Assembly: GCA_027596075.1 (NCBI GenBank)
Contig: JADGJC010000151.1
Coordinates: 28,615-92,614, forward strand
Reading direction: 5' to 3'
Length of the DNA stretch: 64,000 bases
DNA from: Rhizophlyctis rosea
Taxonomy: Eukaryota > Chytridiomycota > Chytridiomycetes > Rhizophlyctidales > Rhizophlyctidaceae
In this document: positions 11,031 through 22,632 of the stretch, piece by piece
How the letters are laid out: each line of letters starts with the position of its first letter
Numbering within the stretch: position 1 is the stretch's first letter
The notes under the pieces: model-generated
What the model was told of the DNA's origin: nothing
The model's input: the letters and a program-made list of their open reading frames with translations, nothing else
Databases searched by the model: none
Translations under genes and position numbers: made by a program

Positions 11031-12741
11031 GTTTGGGGTGCTCCCGACACTTTATCAGGCCAGGTCGGTATTTCTTTCAGTCATCGATGTCCAAAGCATT
11101 GCTCAAAAAATCCTCCTGTTTCAGGGCTCGGCGGAAAGGACCCATATGGATTCTACTGGCAACATCACTTGTAACACTCGTTATTGGCGGCGTTGCGGTA
11201 TGGATTTGTCCAACAATTGCAGTGGCATTGAAAGTGACCACCCAATACTGCAATTGCCACTCATCACGACCCATCATCAATGCTACCAGATGATACTTAT
11301 TACCGATCTGTACAACCTCCAACTATTCGGCAGCTCCGAGACGCCATTCTACATCACCCAAAATGTAATGGGTCTTTTCACAAATGTCTCGTCAATATCA
11401 TTCATCATCGCAGTCACTTTACGGCATGCAAATCTTTTACGTCGCGATCTTGTTGATCTTTGAATGACAAGCGTTGGAGTATAGTACCAAGGCCCTCTTT
11501 CCTGGCACCCATCCCTTCTCCATCATTGGTGAGTCAAGCTGGTTGTGGGGTCACGGATACGGCGGCCGGACACTGATACAATTTGAATTTGGTGCGCAGC
11601 ATATGCGTTAACAATCATACACATTCTGGTCTCCATGGTTTACGAGGTCTCGGTAAGCACGCGGCGTGCATTTGACTTCCACCGTGGGAAAATGCTGTCT
11701 CCTAAACCGGGAAAATATCGATCCAACAACCACGCAGATGGTCTACTACGCAACCAGATTCAATCATGTCGATGCGGACTCTATAAATTTCTTGACGAGC
11801 TTCGTCTCTCCAGCAACGGTATGTTCGTTTCCTACCACCATCCATGTCAATACACACTCATGCATCCAACCTTGGTAGTCAGCCGCAGTCATATATGCCT
11901 GCGTTATGGAAATTATCCTTAGTTTTGCCTTCATTTACAAAATCTGTCGAGGTCTTTCCATGACCTATACCGATATCGTGAACCTTGCTCGGTATGTTTA
12001 TGCCACCTGGTTTGATAGTAGTAGGGAAGTTGATCTTTTGTTGTCTTTCTTATCTCCTGCTTTAGTAATCCAATGATGTCTCGTCTGCTGGTGGGTTATA
12101 TCTTCGGCATCGCTTACGCAGGTGCCATGACAAGGGGAACTACTGTCGAAGCAGGATTATGTGAGTGTCGCATGGGGTTTGTGAGGATGTTAACTTTGAG
12201 TACTTCGCATTTGCTTGCTCACATTCATGTTTCCTATCCATGTGACCCCCGTCTTCGGATGCTCCGTTGAAGATGTCCTATGGGCGTCATGGGAACTCCA
12301 CACATTTGCCAGATTCTCCTTCGAAGAGGTAGAAACGATCGCGTATCGTGCGGCAATTTTAAGAAGAAGCTGATCAAGTCCGGTTCAAATTTCCATCAGG
12401 TCTGGCTTCTCGTAGAAGAATTCAGCGCCCGACTCGCACGCCTGCAAGCACCAGCCATCACCGTACCGGAAGTCAACTCCAACTCCGTCAAAATAGATTC
12501 AACAAAGTTAGAATCAATCAGCAAATTCGCGGCGTCAATCACAAACATTAGCAACGCCATCAGTCGATCGCAAAGTCTCAAAGGCTCAACAGCAGCAGAT
12601 AAAGCTCCACCCCCGGTGCCATCGTTACCAGCTTTGCACAAAGCTGCAAAGACAAAAAGTATGGGCGTGATGGTTGAGCGGTCGGCGGAGACTTATGATT
12701 TTGAGGCGGGGGGAACTGATGCTACCCAGGCTACAGAATGA
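11031..12741 (+). CDS. polytopic membrane protein of unknown function, with an apparent in-frame stop
   Basis: I do not recognise the family. Exons that splice cleanly are about 11468-11538, 11600-11652 (AYALTIIHILVSMVYEVS), 11738-11818, 11879-11991 (AAVIYACVMEIILSFAFIY), 12066-12160 (SRLLVGYIFGIAYAGAMTR), about 12201-12325 (LLRICLLTFMFPIHVTPVFG) and about 12399-12741. They give at least five hydrophobic segments and then a Ser/Ala/Pro-rich, probably cytosolic tail of about 115 residues. Upstream, a further hydrophobic segment (RKGPIWILLATSLVTLVIGG) is encoded near 11133. The reading frame running through FYVAILLIFE meets TGA at 11465-11467 and continues with QALEYSTKALFPG in the same frame. 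Either an exon is misread, or the gene is broken, or there is a base error. The layout resembles a seven-helix receptor-like protein, but no signature motif supports that. The start is not determined. Confidence 0.5.
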
Positions 12742-13150
12742 CTTTATACATGAACTGAAAAATCTCTACCAGGACAGCATAATCTTCTGTCAGCGGCGAT
12801 TAGTTATGGATCCATTCGGCAAAGTCGGCAAACTTGTGCATCTGCTGACCTTCTTGGAAGGAGACACGGCAGAATCTGCAGCAGAAATGATAGCAAAAGC
12901 ATGAAACCCTCTTGTCTCTCCCCAAGTATTACTTGTTCATTTTGTATATTGGCTACGGGATTTGAAAAATCCCTTCCGAAATGAGAATACAATACATACA
13001 GAAAAAGGATATTATAACTACTAAATCGCTAAAAGTAACTACTTGGTTGTTTTTTCCATATCATTATGCCTACATAAAAGCGCTTTACTTATGATTCACC
13101 ATGCGTATTTCCCACCTTCCCAATCCCTATCCTATTATTAATTTGGGTAT
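12742..13150. other. convergent intergenic region
   Basis: This lies between the 3' ends of the membrane-protein gene (+) and the MFS gene (-). It is A/T-rich around 12940-13100, which suits poly(A) signals for both. No gene is seen. Confidence 0.5.
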
Positions 13151-15040
13151 CTAGTGAGCGAACCGGAAGTCCAGCCGGTTGTTGCCTTCGTCCTTCGTGG
13201 TCGCGATGTAATCAGCCTTCTCCTTCTCCGTCAGCGCGTCCCACTTCCTGTCACGGCTGCGGTTGATGCGCACATAGGTGAATTTCATGAGCAAGAAGAT
13301 CAAGACAGCCGCGGCGGCCAGAGCAGCATTGACGGAGTTGCCCTTCCTGAAGCGGGGGGCGTCACTTTGCTGGTAGATGTATGCGCCGGGGATGGCGAAC
13401 AAGTTTGCGAAACCGATGATGGCACCAGAGGCGACGGTACGCTTGCCGATCGGCGCGGCGTTGCGGCTCATCCAGGCGATGTTCAGGGGGTGAGTGATGG
13501 GCCAGGCGGCGACGAAGAGGATGGCGGCGTAGAGGCCGTATTTGCTGGTGGAGTCTGGAAGTAAGACGAGGAGTAGCCATCCGATGACGGGCCAGAAGAC
13601 CATTATAGCACCATGGTAACCACGTTCGTTGTGTTTGTCGGAGTGGTTGGTGAAGAAGACCATCGTGAAGAATTGGAGGATGTATGGGGGAGCGGTAAGG
13701 AGGTTGGAAATGTAGACGTTGAAACCGAAGGATTTGATGATGGTGGGGAGGTAAGTGGCCAAGGGAGTCACGAACATGAGGCCGATGAAGGTCTCAATCC
13801 AGTGCATCTGTGATTTGGGACACAATCTAAGTTGGCTGTTCATACAAAGGCAAACTTCACGCGCTCTTACCCAAAGCCTGTAGTCTCCAAAGGCGTCCTT
13901 GAAGTCTTTTACGGTGACCTTGGTTTCGTACTTCTCCTTGTAGGGGTCATCACGAATCAAACGAGTAACGGCAATGTCGCGTTCATTGGGGGTGAACCAG
14001 CTCTTGCGCCAGAACTTGGCAGTGGTGGCGGGACCTCCCGGAAGGTAAAGACTGTAAAGAAAGTCGGTAAGAGCCATGTACCTTTTCCAGGGTAAGGGAA
14101 GCTTATGGGGGAAACTTACAGAGTCAAAACCGCAATGATGTTTGTGGCAATGCCTTCAAGGATGAAAAGCCATTTCCAACCGGGCAAACCCGCGACACCT
14201 CTCATTTGCAAGATTCCAGCGGCCAACAATCCACTAACAGCGGACGCGCAGCTTTGCACTCCCCAGAACCAAGACAAACGTGTGGCAAGCTCGTTGCTCT
14301 TGTAAAAGCCTCCCAAGTAGACCAACGTGGCGGGAATGACACCTGACTCAGTCAAGGCAATGAAGAAACGAAGGGTATAGTAGGTTTTGTCGTTATGGAT
14401 GAATGCGTGAGCCCAGGTGACAATGCCCCATGCGAACATAAGGTATCCGATCCCTAACGCGGTCGAGAATGAAGCTTTAGATGACAATCCCGGGAAATTT
14501 CCATATGAACACTCGTGCTGCTTACATCTGTGACCGCCAAATTGCTTGGCAGCAGTGCTGCCGGTGAGAGTACCGATGGAGAAGATGATAGCGTAGATCA
14601 TGGTGGCATTGTTTACAACGTCCAGCCCGAAGCCCAATTCGGCGGGAAGGTTGTCAGAAATGGCGTTGGCTGTGCGCAAAAAGCCATGGGGTTAGAAGCC
14701 TGATCGTAGAAATGATAACATTGAAGGCCCAATCCATTGAGAACTTACCAATATTTGTCCGATCCATGTTCAGAACGAACGTAGTCAGGAGAATCCAGGG
14801 CATGAGAAGCAACTACAATGCAGAATACTCCGTCAGCGAAACTGTTCCAACATTCCCATCACAGAACAGAGTCCGCATACATACATCCAACTTCCTCACA
14901 ACCGCCTTCTCCTCCGCCTCAGTATACTTCAAGTTCGCAACATACCCAGGGACCGATCCCTCAGGAATGTTCAACTCGATAACCTGATCGCCTTGGAACT
15001 TGTTCTTCGGGTCCACATCTACTATGTCGAAGCCTCCCAT
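13151..15040 (-). CDS. MFS permease of the Dal5/Tna1 (anion:cation symporter) type
   Basis: A major facilitator transporter in several minus-strand exons, starting at the ATG at 15040. The N-terminus (MGGFDIVDVDPKN, then YTEAEEKAVVRKLD) is the usual cytosolic lead of fungal allantoate/nicotinate permeases. TM1 carries LNMDRTNIANA, split by an intron after NI. This is followed by DNLPAELGF and the TM2-4 segments NATMIYAIIFSIGTLTGS and LMFAWGIVTWAHAF. Later come FIALTESGVIPATLVYLGGFY, the GWKWLFILEG motif typical of this family, and a C-terminal half with six more hydrophobic stretches. The C-terminus DEGNNRLDFRFAH is typical of the family. It should import a small organic anion or vitamin (for example allantoate, nicotinate or pantothenate) across the plasma membrane. 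The substrate cannot be told from sequence alone. Confidence 0.9.
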
Positions 15041-15815
15041 TTTTTGAGTTTTCTTAGTTTTTCAAGGATGATGAGTGAAAGAAGGGAGATGAGGAATTCA
15101 AGGGGGACAGGGAGGTGGACGGATGTTATATGAGAAGCCTGAAGGGAATTTTGGAATATTCTGCGCGGGAACGATGTCTTTATATATCCCGGATGACAGG
15201 ATGTGGGGTATGTCAAAGCCATCCATGGGTTCGATCATTTTCTTATCGATAGTGGGCTGGCACATTGCCCGCTTAAGGTTTGTTACGGATTCGTTGCGAG
15301 ACGCGATGTATGAGCCACTTGAGATGGTGTGCGGACTTCCATACAATCCGTCGACGGACAAATCCCGGACACACCCATGCATGCGAATCGCTACTGGATG
15401 AACATGTCTTGCGTCTTCAGCGTTTCTTCCAAATATGTTGGCTCCATTGCTTCATTTTGCAGGAGGAGTTGATGCGGGCTACCGCCGCGCAAGTAAACAA
15501 AATGTTGGTCGTCGCCTTGCAGGGTCAACCAGCGGGTTGCGACAAGCCCGCGTTCGTTTGCACAATTCGTGTTGGTGGCACGGGGTGGCTGGTATGCGCA
15601 ATTTTGTTTACGTAAGGCGGACGGCGACAAGTTGACGCCTTCAGAGCCCATTCTCCCGACAACAAGTCCTTTCGCAATCCAGCACGATGTGGAGGATTTG
15701 CACCATTCTCCATTATATTGAGGATTTTGAAACAGAATGAAACGATATTCCGGGAAAATCTTATCCTGTTTTGAATATGTCTTCACATATGGAATGGAAC
15801 GAATGGGATCAATTT
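15041..15815. other. intergenic region upstream of the MFS gene
   Basis: This includes the 5' region of the MFS gene. Overlapping open frames occur on both strands, but none has recognisable protein content. No RNA gene or repeat is seen. Confidence 0.4.
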
Positions 15816-16322
15816 TCAGCAGCTGGAAAACGTCTTGTCCATCTTCTGTCCTTCCCCTGACATATCCCTACCCGACTGGTCATTACTTGGTGTACTATTG
15901 ATAACTCCAAGCATTGAGTTCTGCTCAGGAAGACATTGAGCTCTGAAAGGACAGCCCCAAGTGTCCTTGGCCAAAATTTCAGCTAGTGTGGGTGGGTTCA
16001 GAACTTCGTGCAACAAGTTTTCGATCGGCTGAGTCAATACTAGTCTACTGGTGGCAGAAAGGAGAACATGTAGAAAGTGGTCAGTGATTGAGATGGTCCC
16101 GTATGCATGCAAAGTTGTGAGAATTTCAGAATGAACAGCCGACGGAATGGGCTTGGGCGCTTGTGTGTTCAGGAACGAGTGTATGGACCAGTCCGCTCCA
16201 GTCACCAAAATGAGAGGGATCCGTGATGCATTGAAAGCGTCTTCATTGGAATTTGTTTGAAGAGTGCTATGAAATTGTATATATTCAGATGGTAATATGC
16301 ACGAAAGTAAACTTATAAACAA
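15816..16322 (-). CDS. hypothetical protein, 168 codons, uncertain
   Basis: An uninterrupted minus-strand frame starting MFISLLSCILPSEY and ending KMDKTFSSC. The composition is protein-like (LLHEVLNPPTLAEILAKDTW) and an N-terminal hydrophobic start is present, but I do not recognise it. It begins only 38 bases downstream of the end of the ceramidase gene on the same strand. It may be a 3' exon of another gene, a decayed copy, or chance. No motifs are visible. Confidence 0.25.
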   Translation of the reverse strand: MFISLLSCILPSEYIQFHSTLQTNSNEDAFNASRIPLILVTGADWSIHSFLNTQAPKPIPSAVHSEILTTLHAYGTISITDHFLHVLLSATSRLVLTQPIENLLHEVLNPPTLAEILAKDTWGCPFRAQCLPEQNSMLGVINSTPSNDQSGRDMSGEGQKMDKTFSSC

Positions 16323-16359
16323 GAAAAGTTCCTACATAAACTATGTCTTAGCGACACAC

Positions 16360-17415
16360 TTAGGACCTCTTGGCTTTCTCCGCCACAGAGCCATTCTTCT
16401 TCCTAGACGCTCTGGCAACCTTCTTCTCTACCTCTGCATCCTTCTCCACACCCGCCACCTTCTTACTCTCCCCAATCATCCTAACCGGAAGAACTCCCGC
16501 AAACCAACTTTCCCCACGCACTACGTTAACCGGTAAGAACCCGCACAAAAGCCCGACCCCAACATCCGTTCTCCCCAACGCCAATGCCCGCCCATACTGA
16601 CTCCCCATAACACTAAGGTACCCTGCAAACCCAGTCAACAAATGCCACCACGCATGCAACTCCATCACAACCCGGAACGGGTACCCAACCTTATTCCTCT
16701 GCTCCTGGATATGCGAACAATGACTCTGATCCGTACACCAAAGCGCAAATGCCAACAGCATCGATGCAACACCCGTAAGAAGCAACCGACCGAGGATTTT
16801 AGATTGTTGCGGAAGGGTGTGGGAGAGCGTCATGACGTTCCGCATGGCGGCCCAGACTTGGACGCACACCAAGATGCCGAAGGAGATTTGGAAGAATGCG
16901 GGTGAGTTGAGGTAGAGGTATGATCCGCAGATGAAGATTGTGAAGGCGGTGAGGAGCGGAATGAGGTATGGTGTGGGTTTTTTGTGGAACATTTGGAGGT
17001 GGCAGTATGTTCCGACGGAGATCATTAGGACCATGGGGAGTTCGTCGAGGAGTTGCATGGCATATGTTAGTGTGCCGTGGAAGAGGAAACTACCCGTCCC
17101 AACAAGGATCAATGCCGCATAGCTAAGGTAAAACCGCTTCTCCGCGCGCATTTTGTAGCAGGTGTACATTCCCGTTAGGGGCCAAATGAGGAAGCAGAGG
17201 TTGGAGATGGAGTTCCAGAGTTCGGCTAGGTAGTATGTTACGATGTAGTTTTCCTCGCACCAGTCCAGTGTTGATGTAACTGGGCCCCAGTAGCCTTCGT
17301 AGCCGCGGAAGGGTATGCTGGCAGCGGCTTGGAGGCCGCTTGCGTGGGCGAGCAGGGAAGGAATGGTGGCATTGGTGCTGAATGTTGAGGAGACGGGAAT
17401 GTTGATGGCGGACAT
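16360..17415 (-). CDS. alkaline ceramidase (ACER / YPC1-YDC1 family)
   Basis: A single-exon, 351-residue, seven-helix ER/Golgi membrane hydrolase of the CREST superfamily. It cleaves (phyto)ceramide to a long-chain base and fatty acid. The known metal and catalytic residues of human ACER3 line up with constant spacing. The calcium-site residues are Asp51, Trp52, Glu54, Asn56 and Glu65 (DWCEENY...AEL). Ser109, His113 and Asp124 lie in GSFLFHGTLTYAMQLLDELP, and the zinc pair His254/His258 in HAWWH. The start at 17415 gives the expected ~45-residue lead before the conserved region. The C-terminal ~50 residues are Lys/Arg/Val-rich and probably cytosolic. Absence of introns is unusual among its neighbours. 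Function is very likely; chain-length preference cannot be read. Confidence 0.95.
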   Translation of the reverse strand: MSAINIPVSSTFSTNATIPSLLAHASGLQAAASIPFRGYEGYWGPVTSTLDWCEENYIVTYYLAELWNSISNLCFLIWPLTGMYTCYKMRAEKRFYLSYAALILVGTGSFLFHGTLTYAMQLLDELPMVLMISVGTYCHLQMFHKKPTPYLIPLLTAFTIFICGSYLYLNSPAFFQISFGILVCVQVWAAMRNVMTLSHTLPQQSKILGRLLLTGVASMLLAFALWCTDQSHCSHIQEQRNKVGYPFRVVMELHAWWHLLTGFAGYLSVMGSQYGRALALGRTDVGVGLLCGFLPVNVVRGESWFAGVLPVRMIGESKKVAGVEKDAEVEKKVARASRKKNGSVAEKAKRS

Positions 17416-18890
17416 TTGTGTGGATGTAGGTGTAGATATGGACGGAAGAGGGTAGTGATGGTGGCAATAAGCCCTGTGAGAAGCAGGTAGACTATCCTAG
17501 CAGTCTTACAATGTTGCGAAAGTAATGTATGATCGCTGTTTCAAAAATTATGAACTCGCTGCAGAACAAACCCCAACAAAAAAAACCGTGGGGACATACA
17601 CACCCCAGAACAGTTATATTCCCACAAAACGCCCGCAAATATGTCCCACATTTGACAGGTGGTCCGCATCCTCTCAATATCAACCGCATCCACCATCAAA
17701 AACCCATCTAAAACCGGCTCACCCAACCCAGTCTCGTGAGAAAGTCAACCTCTCTCTCACTACGAGTGTCACCCATAATGACGCGGGGTCGTGTGATACA
17801 AAATTATCTAATGCATAGCAACTCGTAAATGGGAGTGAGAGCGTGGCATCCAGCACCAGATGTGCGGGACCCTTGCCATGGGGTCCAACTCCAACGCGTC
17901 ACGATTCGACCCTGGCCTAAAAATAGATCATGGTGGCACAGGATAGGTCGTGCGGCATAGTCACGCTTGACTGCGGTTTTGCACAAAATCCGGAGCCAGA
18001 AACGCCCCGATTCCCCCGGAAATGGATACGTAACTCGTGAATGGCCATGGAAGACGCGGATCCGAAAAAAGAGCAAGAAGAGACCTTCGTTGATATTGAT
18101 CATGGAAACCATGATCGAAAGTCTGGTCTAGTACCGAACTTATGGGATCATTCGGAACTTCGGACCCAAGGTTGACCCATTCATTCCTTCTCATTGACAA
18201 GTCACTCGCTCTCCGAAGACCCTTTTGGCGTTGACCCAGGCAAACTGCGCCGTTCATCAGACATAGAGTAAATGGGCAACCAGATTAGTGAGATCGGTTG
18301 GGGGGTCTGAATAGATACTGTATAAGCTCAGTCCATGCCATAGGAGCCCAATGCATCTGACTTGAACCTGACTGATATCTGATGACCCTCAGCATGCCTA
18401 CCACCTGACAGCAGTCACACTTCGCTTATATCTTCACCAATACTATGATGAAAATAGACGAATCAAGCATGGTAACCAACTCACGGGCGGACTAGGAGCA
18501 GGGTATGGGATTCGTGTATGTTGGAGCAGTAGGGTATGGGATATGCGTGTGCTGGAGCATCATTAGGAGCGGATGCATATGGCAGTAGTTGAAATTTCTG
18601 TGTAATAAGGATCAAATACTAAACGACCAAAACGTCCACACATGTCTGATTTAGCACTATGATGTCCATAGGGCAATTCAGACTGGTCCTCACTGCTCAA
18701 CAAAACCACGACAGAGGAACACGCCTCCTACATGTACATGACAGCAAAATCTATTCCTCGTATGTACATGAAAGGAAAACCACAAACGAAAAAAAAAACA
18801 CCACATCAAAACACAAGCGGCCCTCCATGCCATGCTACCACCGCTGAAAAATGTACATCTCACCTCCCCAAAGTAACCTGCTCGAACAAC
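17416..18890. other. intergenic region between ceramidase and ASH1-like genes
   Basis: No supported gene is seen. An imperfect short repeat around ggagcag..gggtatgggat occurs near 18495 and 18522. The right end is the A-rich 3' flank of the ASH1-like gene. Confidence 0.45.
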
Positions 18891-21800
18891 TCAACTGTTG
18901 ACCTTCTTCCTCCCACCCCTCCTCAACCCCTCCTGCCCCGCCCCATTCTCTTTATTCTCCGCAACGTAATCTCCCAACCCATCTACACTAACTCTACCCC
19001 TCTTGCTCGTCCCATCGTCCACGCTTTCCCCCTCGCGCTTCGCCGGAACAATCTTCCCTCCCTCCCCTTCAACCGTCCCGGTCACCTTCGCCGGCACGAC
19101 ACCCCGCCCACTCTTCACAACCAACGACGACGGCCCCGCCATCCCAAACACATCCAACGACGTGCCCCCACCACCACTCAACCTCCCCGACCTCCTAACA
19201 GGAAGCACATCAACCAACGTCTCAGCCGGAACATCATCCCCCCATCCAAGACTTTCCGCAACCGCTTTCGCATCGCCCTCTCGTCCTTTCGCATCCTCCA
19301 CGGCCGCCCTAAGATCACTATCAACACTATCTTCTACCATCTCATCCGATATCTCTATGACTTCAACTTCCCCTTCAGCCGACGCGGCCTCCTGCTCCTC
19401 CTCCGCTTCCCGCCTCCTCACATCCTCCCACAACCTCTGCGCAATCCCCTCCAAAACCAACCCCTCAGTCCTCTTCCTCCCTTTGCCCTTCTTCCCCTTC
19501 CCCTTCCTCTTCCCCTTCTTCCCCTTCACCACCACATCATCCTTCGTCTCCACAACCTTCTCCTTCCCCTTCCCCTTCACATCCTCCACCACCCGTCCAC
19601 TCCCACCCACCGCCTCCCCCGCAAGAACCGCCTCCATCCTCTTCCGGAAATTTCTCACAAGGAATATTCTGGCATCCCGGAAGTACGCGCGGTTCTTCAT
19701 CACCTCCCGGAAACTCGCCGTCATCCGCTCCCGCGCCTGCTTCCGTAACCAGAAATTCCTGTCATCCTGTTCGGTGAAACGGGAGGCTTTCTTTGCGTTG
19801 GTGGGCTTTTTGCGCTTCTTATCGTTTGTGGGGGCTTTGGAGGGTTTTTTGGTTGTGGCTGGAGAAAGATGGAAGGGATATGTGTCAGAGTTGCGCTCAC
19901 GACGACGGTTTGAAAATGCGTCAAGAAGGAGTTGCTCACCACCTTTGGCGTCCCCATCGTCTTCTCCGTTGCCGCTCTTGCCAATGCGTCCACGGCAATT
20001 CTTCGATCCGCAAAAACAAGACTGCGCTGGCCCAAAGGATTCAAACCGATAGTCGTATGTAAGGTCGCCTCCCTCCGGAATGTTTTCGGTTGCGAATATA
20101 CCAACTCGATACTCTCCATCGACGGACCTTCAAATGTCAAATCAGCATCCATATATTGCAATGGGTCTCCCGTTGTAACACTCACCATTTCTCGATATGA
20201 CAATTCGGTTCACAAGAATGGTTAATGAACCGCGCGTCCGTCCCCTTCCGACATGCATCAATCACTTCTCCAGTCGAGTATTCAAGGAAATAGTAGTTCT
20301 CAAGCCCCTTGTAGACGGACTCCATGCGTTCGATGCATTGCTTGTGAGTGATGATTTCGCCCCGGTATTCGATCACGAGCGTGTTTTGAGGAATGGCGTT
20401 TTTGGTTCGCAGGCCGAAGCCGCTGCGTGCGGTCTATGAGGTGATGCATGAGTTTAGAGAACGCCAAACGAATCACTTGGTAGAGTGGGAGAGAACTAAC
20501 CCTGTATACTTGAAGGTTGGGAACGAATTCCCGACGTTGGAAACTCTGGTTGGAGCACTTGTCCCCGAGCGGGCAGTCTTTTGGCGAGCATTCGATGAAC
20601 ATGCAGCTGAATGAAAACTCCTTAGAGAGCGTACAACAGCATTTTGATACCATCTACCTACCGATTCAGGCAACTCTCGCCGCATCCCATCTTTCCGTTT
20701 GGCGGCATCTCGCACTGGCAGACGGGCCATTCTTTTGCTTTCCGCGGCTTGCGCTCCACGAAGACATCTATCAATTGTATCAGCCTTAGTTTTTACGTCC
20801 GAGTACAAGCTATCTGCGTTATTTGGAAACATACTTTTCGGAATCTTCGTGAAGGGCGTAGGCCCCGATGTGTCCATTTTTCTCCGTAGCTGTGGCAAAG
20901 AGTTAGATCACCCGAATCCTGACATGTAAAGCGTAGCATGTCGTACCTCTTGTGCTCCTCCCGCTTGCTGGACGAAAAGTTGCAAATCATAGGGTAGCTC
21001 AAAATCTTTCTCTTCCCACTGCTTCTCCCCACCATGAACAGGAAGCGGAAATTTGAATCCATCCGTTGATATCATGCGAAGCTTTGGATTCGGCGGCTTG
21101 GAGGTCTTGTAGGTGCGAGAAAACAACCCTGCCGTCAAATAGCTCTTTTTCTGGTAAAGTTCCTTCACATCGCCATCTCCATCCCAGACCGTCTCCGTGT
21201 CCCGTGCCAATTTGCCCCACACCCGACGAATAGGCTCCGGTGGAGGCGGTGGAGGTGCCAAAGGAGCTTTGGACTGTCGTGCTCGGAGGTTCTTAGCAAT
21301 CTTCCGATTTGGAGGTGGTGGCAGAGCTTTTTTGGATGATCGCGCATTTCTCGACGGCGGAACAACCTTTGGCGGTGGAATAGTCTTATGCGACCGAGGA
21401 GTTTTGGATTGCGAGAAGATTTTCGGCGGTGGAGCGGGTATGGCTGCAGGAGTGACGACTGGCTGACGCTTGTTCTCTCGATAATCGATCCCGGGTTTCC
21501 TTGTTCTAAGGCGTTTGCGGGGTGGTTCCGTTGACTCCTGTTCCTCACCCAAAACTTCGCCTCCCTCACCCATCCAACTATCCCGAAGTCCTGCCCCCAT
21601 TAACTTCCTTGTTCTACCGGACTCCGCGTCGATGCCACTCCTGCGAGCGTCTTCTGCGGTAATATCACCGGAAGCTACATCAGAGATCGCGTGCCCGGTC
21701 AATGAATCAAGAACTGAAGCACCGACGAAATCCTGGATCTGATCCCGGCTCCCGTGTGCTGCTTCAGTAGACGCTTTGACTTCAGTACTATTTTCTGCCA

Positions 21801-22149
21801 ACGAAATAGAGCGCGTGGATGTCGAAAATGAGTCTGTCGTTGTTGCTCTTGCACCTACATTCGGAACGGAACGCGTGAGGCGTTCGGGGTCCTCGTGAGG
21901 TTCAGCTTCTGCGCTGATGAGATGGGTGGTGGGCTTCGCATGGTCGTCAGGGACGATAGGATCTGACTTATCACAGAAATCATCGGCCCGATCCGACAGT
22001 ATTTCGATGGCGCTGTCGGCTGTTGATGTTGCTTGCGAACCACTAGGGGATGCTTCTCGCTCCGGAGACATCTGAGACGTCGCGTCCTGCACGCATGTAT
22101 GCTTTGCTAGGCGTACAGATCGTCGTGAACTATTATCCGGTTCTGGCAT
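18891..22149 (-). CDS. ASH1-like histone H3 lysine-36 methyltransferase (AWS-SET-postSET)
   Basis: A multi-exon chromatin enzyme that should methylate H3K36 in the nucleus. Order from the ATG at 22149: a long disordered Ser/Pro/Lys-rich N-terminus (about 300 residues), then KKSYLTAGLFSRTYKT, a segment typical of the ASH1 group. Next come LIQLIDVFVERKPRKAKEW and the cysteine-rich AWS domain (VCQCEMPPNGKMGCGESC, then CSPKDCPLGDKCSNQSFQRR) near 20770-20520. The SET domain follows near 20376-20180 (MIEYRGEII, YYFLEYS, ARFINHSCEPNC), then LTYDYRFESFGPAQSC and post-SET CFCGSKNCRG near 20060-19975. The 280-residue C-terminus is Lys/Gly-rich and acidic. NHSCEPNC and the post-SET cysteines are complete, so the site looks intact. 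Two SUMO-interaction-like patches (SAIEILSD, VEVIEISDE) flank the core. ASH1 rather than SET2/NSD is inferred from the lead segment. Confidence 0.9.
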
Positions 22150-22632
22150 TGCGGACTATAACAAAAAGTTGGCTCAGAACACGGTCTACACGGTCCAACC
22201 AAAATATCAGACAACCGTGCACTGCATAACGCGGGCGCGAGGTTTGCAGATTCCCAACCCATCACTCACCATCCAAATGTCCTTCACTCGCTTATATATG
22301 GCTGAAACGTCACTATCGTCTAGCTAGGATAGTTGCGAAGTTATGCCTTTTTACGTGCGTGTAACTGACATTGACGCGATCTGGCAATGGAGCGTGAGAA
22401 CAAAGGAAGGAAATGGGAGGAACACCACGCTTTCAGGTGCAAATTTTGACCCCATGTCAATAAGTCCATTTTGGGTGAATATTGATGACCAGAGGGGACT
22501 GAAGTCAGTCACTGTGCCGCATGATACGCCCAAGCCATTTCAATCTGAATCTGTCCATGTAAACAATCCCTTGAGTACTACTTTCCCACGCTCGTCGTGT
22601 CATCGTCATTCGCTCTGATCTCTACTAGCCAA
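22150..22632. other. divergent promoter between ASH1-like and DHX29-like genes
   Basis: A 480-base head-to-head intergenic region. It likely holds promoters for both genes. A TATA-like tatatatgg lies near 22293. No gene is seen. Confidence 0.5.

Noticed and set aside
10979..11293. Reading the region as a complete short membrane protein
   Set aside because: Downstream exons with matching hydrophobic segments splice well, so this is better seen as the 5' part of a longer gene.
18732..20052. Very long plus-strand Pro/Leu/Ser-rich frames
   Set aside because: They are antisense shadows of the Lys/Gly/Glu-rich ASH1-like C-terminus and lack any domain.
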